A stretch of 64,000 nt of DNA, from NCBI RefSeq assembly GCF_023343835.1, contig NC_064466.1, positions 124,001-188,000 of the forward strand, given 5' to 3'. How positions within the stretch are numbered: the first letter of the stretch is position 1; each line of letters opens with the position of its first letter. Positions 47,110 to 64,000 of the stretch are shown here, in pieces. Origin of the DNA: Lagopus muta (taxonomy: Eukaryota; Chordata; Aves; Galliformes; Phasianidae). The notes under the pieces were generated by a model, which was not told the origin of the DNA, did no database searches, and saw only the letters and a list, made by a program, of their open reading frames with translations. A program made the translations under genes and the position numbers.

Positions 47110-47383
47110 ATGGAGCTGAATGCGGCGCTGCGGGTGCGGCGCTCCCAATAAACGGCCCCGAGTGGGCGAACTGCGCATGCGCGCCGTCTCCGCCTGCTTC
47201 CCGCTTCCGCGTTTGAAAGCGTTGGGGGAGGGCGTTCAACGCAACGCTTTTCGTTGGTCGCTCCGCGCGTCGCTCGAAACGCGGCCTCCAATCATTTCGT
47301 TCCGCGCTCTGCGCCAGCCAGTAGCAGAGCGAGGAGCGCCGCGGTGACGCTCCGCCCCTTTTTACCTCAGCGAGGAGGCGGCC
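47110..47383 (+). promoter_or_regulatory. MVB12A: DSN1 poly(A) signal and MVB12A promoter
   Basis: AATAAA at 47147-47152 closes DSN1 only 38 bases after its stop. The same 275-base gap holds the MVB12A promoter: a perfect NRF1-type TGCGCATGCGCG at 47172-47183, CCAAT at 47288-47292, CpG-rich sequence and no TATA box. The start context GCCATGATGGCGGC resembles a YY1 site overlapping the ATG. Confidence 0.7.
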
Positions 47384-49836
47384 ATGATGGCGGCGGCGGA
47401 GGAGGAAGCTGCTCCGCTGAGCGGTGTGGGCTGGGCGGCGGGACCCGAGGCGGCTCCAGCGGGCTGGAGCGTGGTACGATGGGAAGCCGCGGCCCGACGG
47501 GAGGCTGCAAGACGAGGGTGAGGCTGCAATTCGAGGGGAAGCTCCAATGCGGCCCGGCCCTCACCCTATGCGCACCCCACAGATCGCCACCAGCGTCGAG
47601 GGCAGCGCGGCCAACCTGGGCAAAGGCTTCGGGCACAAGGGCGGGTACCTGTGTGTGAGCACCGCAGCTCCGGTACGGTGAAAATGGGGCAAAATCGGGC
47701 GGTGGGGCGGATCCAGGGGTCCCTCCTGTGCTCTGGGCCCGATCCCGCGGCCCCTCCTGAGCTCTGGGCCCCCGCAGGGCTCGGCTGGCTCTGTGGTGAC
47801 CGATGTCCTGGTGCTGAGCGACCGAAGTCCGCAGCCCACGGGCTACAGCCGCGCCCCCGAGTTCCCGGAGCCTCGTAAGTGCTTTTGGGAGGAAGCTGTG
47901 GGGTTTGGCGGAGCTCCGTCTTCATTTGTGGGCTCCTGTTTCGTCCCCCAGGTTCCGGTGCATCCCGTAAGAAGAGGCTCTATGTGAGGTTGCAGCCCCG
48001 TGTGGCTGCTGAGACGGCCGTGTTTGACATCAAACTGAGTGGGAAGAGCAGAGCTGTGCCACAGTACATGAAGATCGGGTAAAGGAAGAAACCAAACCCC
48101 CCAGTCCCCCAAAACACAAAGTAAATGCACAAATAATGGGCTGCCTGCCACCATTTGGCTCTATTCCCCCCTTCTTCCTGCGTTCTCACCCTTTTTTCTG
48201 TTCCAAAATGTTCCATTTCCCCATTTTTGTTGCTTTTAACCATTTTTTTTTCTTCCTATAGGGAAATCGGTAGCTTTGCCATCTGGTGTAAGAAAGGAGC
48301 TCTTCCCAAATGCAGCCCTCCTGTCCCCAAGCCCAGGACAGTCAGCCTGGGGCTGAAGCAGCTCTCCTTGGCTGACTCTGAACAGCAGTACGTATACATT
48401 GACCTCATCTCCTATCTGGAGCTGGGAGCAGGTCCTGCTGCTACATGGTGTTAAGGCTTTGTGGCTCATTACCTGTTAATGAGGGTCAGCTGTGTGCTGA
48501 CTAAATGAGCAGTGTCCAAATGAGGGACACCTGGGGAAAAACAGCTGTAAGCATTGGTCTGAATTGGGACTGAGCTGATGGGAAAAGAGCTCTGTGGGGA
48601 AGGACATGGGGGGTCTTGGTGGCCAAGAAGGCCAACAGAACCCTGGGATGCTTTGCCCAAAGCGTGGCCAGCTGGGTGCTCTGCACTGGGGAGGCTGACT
48701 TGGAGCATTGGGCCCAGTGCTGGGCTCCCCAGGTCAGGGCTGATGGGGAACTGAGCCCAGCAGAGGCTGCGGAGATGCTGGGGGCCTGGAGCACCTCCTG
48801 GTGGGGACAAGCTGAGAGGCCTGGGGCTGTGCAGCTGGGGAGGAGAAGGCTGAGAGGGATCTGAGAGGGTGGGGGGCAGCAGGATGGGGCTGGGCTGCAT
48901 TTGGTGGTCCCTAGTGACAAGACAGGGGACACAAAGCGGAGATGAGGGATTTCCATCTGAGCAGGAAAGAGAAGTTCTGTGCTGTGTGAGTGGCAGAGCC
49001 TTGGCACAGCTACCCACAGAGGTGGTGGGGTGTCCTTCCACAGAGAGATTTGGACCTACCTGGATGTGACCCTGGGCACTGTGCTGCAGGGATAGGGAAC
49101 TGCTTTAGGGGAAGTCAGACTGGGGGAGCTCCAAAGGTCCCTTCAGCCCCTGTGGATCTGTCATTCCATGATATTAATTCCATAGGTCACCAGAGAAGCC
49201 CGTGGCTCGCTCTGCCTCCAGGCGTGCTTCCTTCACACTGCACAACTCAACTGATGACGGCTCCAGCATCTACAACCTCTCAGGTACCCGTTCCTCTGTA
49301 CCATAAAGCTGCACAAAGCAACTTCCCCTGCTGAAGGAGTTCTGTTCCTTTTAAACACTGGAACACAGATTGTAGAGCTTTCTCTTAGTGAGCCTTCTTT
49401 CTCCTTTCCTGAAAGCCCTCACCTGCTCAACGCAGCGCTGCATTTCAGAGTGGCTCCTTTGTTGCTATTAAAATCTCTGCCCCTTCTCTTTCCAGCGATG
49501 GATGGAGTCCCTTTCACACTACACCCCAAATTCGAGCGCAGCCCCAAATCCGACAGCAATGTGAGTGTTCCTTCCAGCTGCTGCCGTTCTGTTATTCCCC
49601 ATCCCACCTCACAACTAGAAACCCATTTCGTTTCAGGCCATTCTCACTGACCTGACTGTCAAATCGCTCGCTGACATTGAGAAAGAGGTAATTAAACACC
49701 TCCTTCTCTTGGGGTGAGTGATGGCAACGCTCTGAACTGCCCAAATCCCACCCTTTTTCTCTGCTCGTTTCCAGTACAACTACACCTTTGTAGTGGAACG
49801 GACGGCGGCCGCTCGCCTCCCTCCCTCCATTTGCTG
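47384..49836 (+). CDS. MVB12A: MVB12A, ESCRT-I subunit
   Basis: Fourth subunit of ESCRT-I, which sorts ubiquitinated cargo at endosomes into multivesicular bodies. Coding exons: 47384-47473, 47583-47672, 47778-47874, 47951-48078, 48262-48387, 49186-49283, 49496-49560, 49637-49687 and 49775-49836; 268 aa (human 273), phases consistent. The MABP domain runs from about GKGFGHKGGYLCVS through AETAVFDIKLSGKSRAVPQY and GSFAIWCKKG. A proline motif PPVPKPR follows. The C-terminal UMA domain has AMDGVPFTLHPKFE, LTVKSLADIEKEYNYTFVVE and the end ARLPPSIC. A second ATG three bases downstream (47387) could also serve. AATAAA is at 49919-49924. It is transcribed head to tail after DSN1 and converges with ATP13A1. 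Confidence 0.96.
48600..49172 (+). mobile_element. Old, diverged CR1 LINE fragment in MVB12A intron 5
   Basis: Recognisable CR1 order at low similarity: GGTGGCCAAGAAGGCCAACA, GGAGAAGGCTGAGAGGGATC, CACAGAGGTGGTGGGGTGTC, then a tail with CAAAGGTCCCTTCAGCCCC. No intact frame. It looks much older than the other copies in the window. Confidence 0.75.
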
Positions 49837-50441
49837 ACAGCACTCAGTGCCATGAGGACGTGAAGCACTGACCCCCTCCCTAATTAAGATCCAATTACAG
49901 GAAGTGCTGAGGGACGACAATAAAGGCGTTTCTCTCATCGCCTGCCAAAGTATTTTCGTAATGTTTTCGGGACGCGCGGCTGCGATAGAGGAGTTCCTGG
50001 TGCTGTTGCTTCTGTGGTTTGAAGCTTATGGGGCTGTATGGGTGTGTTTATGACAGTGTTTCTCCTCCTGTGCTTTGACAACACTACAGCTCTGCTCTGA
50101 ACGTCAACTCCTGCTGCATTTTAGTGTTTCTGGGTGTCACCTTTGAGCCTCATCCTCCCTCCTATGTATACTCCCCATTAAAAATATCACAAAGGAAGTC
50201 CCAGCCACATTTCAAAATACTTCAGGCTTGACTTTTTAGTTACCAAATTCTGTAAACGTCTCCTGGAGCGGGGCAGTACAAAACTCCCACCGGGCGCTGC
50301 GTCCTGGGAACACCAAAAAGTCATTTCACAGAGGTGATTTCCACGTGAGATGGGAGGAAACTCTCCCCGGAGCTCAAGAGCTGCTCTCAAATCATAGGGA
50401 TGATTTTTGGGGTGCCCCCCAGCAGGGCCCTGGCGCTGTGT
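49837..50441. other. Convergent 3' region between MVB12A and ATP13A1
   Basis: Contains the MVB12A AATAAA (49919-49924). For the minus-strand ATP13A1 3'UTR I see no canonical AATAAA; the nearest variant is CATAAA (plus-strand TTTATG at about 50047). Confidence 0.6.
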
Positions 50442-63480
<13,039 letters not shown>

Positions 63481-63660
63481 CTGTAGAAAAATAATTAAAA
63501 ATGTAAAGATAAAAAGGCGTTTTCACAAGTCCTGGCGTCATCTGAAAAGGACAAGGATGACAAAAAGGAACAGCAGTTCTGTTAACAGCTGCGTCCAAAC
63601 CTCCAGCACTGCTCAGGAGCGATTCCTCAGTGCCTGTGATTATTTCCCCTCTGATTGGGG

Positions 63661-63767
63661 TTCATAGAATCATAGAATCACCAAGGTTGGATCAGACCTC
63701 CAAGCTCATCCAGTCCAACCGCTCACCCATTCCCAACAGCTCCCACTGAACCACGTCCCTCAACACA
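63661..63767 (-). mobile_element. CR1 LINE 3' end, short copy
   Basis: Inverted tail TTCATAGAATCATAGAATCA, then CCAAGGTTGGATCAGACCTC, to CCCTCAACACAACAACATGG. About 105 bases only. Confidence 0.93.
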
Positions 63768-63855
63768 ACAACATGGGGCTGCCATAGGGACACATGGGGA
63801 CGCCATAGGGACACATGGGGACTCCATAGGGACACATGGGGATGCCATAGGGACA
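63768..63855. repeat. Minisatellite, about 22 bp, between two CR1 ends
   Basis: Four copies of GCCATAGGGACACATGGGGA, very similar to the array at 58522-58699. Confidence 0.93.
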
Positions 63856-64000
63856 CATAGAATCATAGAATCATAGAATCCCCAAGGTTGGATCAGACCT
63901 CAAAGCTCACCCAGTCCAACCGTTCCCCCATTCCCAACAGCTCCCACTGAACCACGTCCCTCAACACAACATCCAGCCTTTCCTTCAACACCCCCAGGCT
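63856..64000 (-). mobile_element. CR1 LINE 3' end, running off the window
   Basis: Three inverted octamers (AGAATCAT) at 63858-63880, then CCCCAAGGTTGGATCAGACC and the inverted 3' region to the window edge. Confidence 0.95.

Overview
The window is avian nuclear DNA, most likely from a galliform microchromosome resembling chicken chromosome 28. Supporting signs are vertebrate exon/intron genes with short introns and CpG-rich promoters, many CR1 LINE copies ending in the octamer ATTCTATG, and very dense GC-rich minisatellites. I saw no bacterial-type genes, CRISPR array, tRNA, rRNA or recognisable retroviral/LTR element. The species call is inference.

Genes left to right: (1) terminal coding exon and 3'UTR of a plus-strand gene, probably GMIP (99-1825); (2) LPAR2 (+, two coding exons, 13056-16248); (3) PBX4 (+, nine coding exons, 20088-34365); (4) DSN1 (+, twelve coding exons, 35328-47109); (5) MVB12A (+, nine coding exons, 47384-49836); (6) ATP13A1 (-, the last 21 coding exons, 63480 down to 50442; its 5' exons lie beyond the right edge). 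PBX4, DSN1 and MVB12A are packed head to tail with only a few hundred bases between them, and MVB12A and ATP13A1 converge. The genes share no pathway: a lysophospholipid GPCR, a TALE homeodomain factor, a kinetochore subunit, an ESCRT-I subunit and an ER P5A-ATPase.

Almost everything between exons is repeat. The most striking pattern is a family of tandem arrays with 39-51 bp units (8.9-9.7, 12.0-12.9, 24.6-26.4, 28.4-28.9, 32.9-34.2 and 36.7-38.6 kb) whose units match the 3' tail of CR1. They look like independent satellites born from CR1 ends, and an 8/10-bp array at 10.05-11.9 kb may come from the CR1 terminal octamer. Other large arrays are (CCTT)n at 2.6-3.25 kb, a GGAT-rich array at 17.2-18.9 kb, a 39/42-bp array of about 80 units in a DSN1 intron (40.05-43.27 kb) and a G-rich higher-order array in another DSN1 intron (44.8-47.0 kb). 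Long ORFs on both strands of these arrays are by-products of repeat units divisible by three.

Promoter features: a cluster of NRF1-like palindromes plus a YY1-type site before DSN1, a minisatellite made of GGGCGTGG boxes plus a CRE before PBX4, and an NRF1 palindrome before MVB12A.
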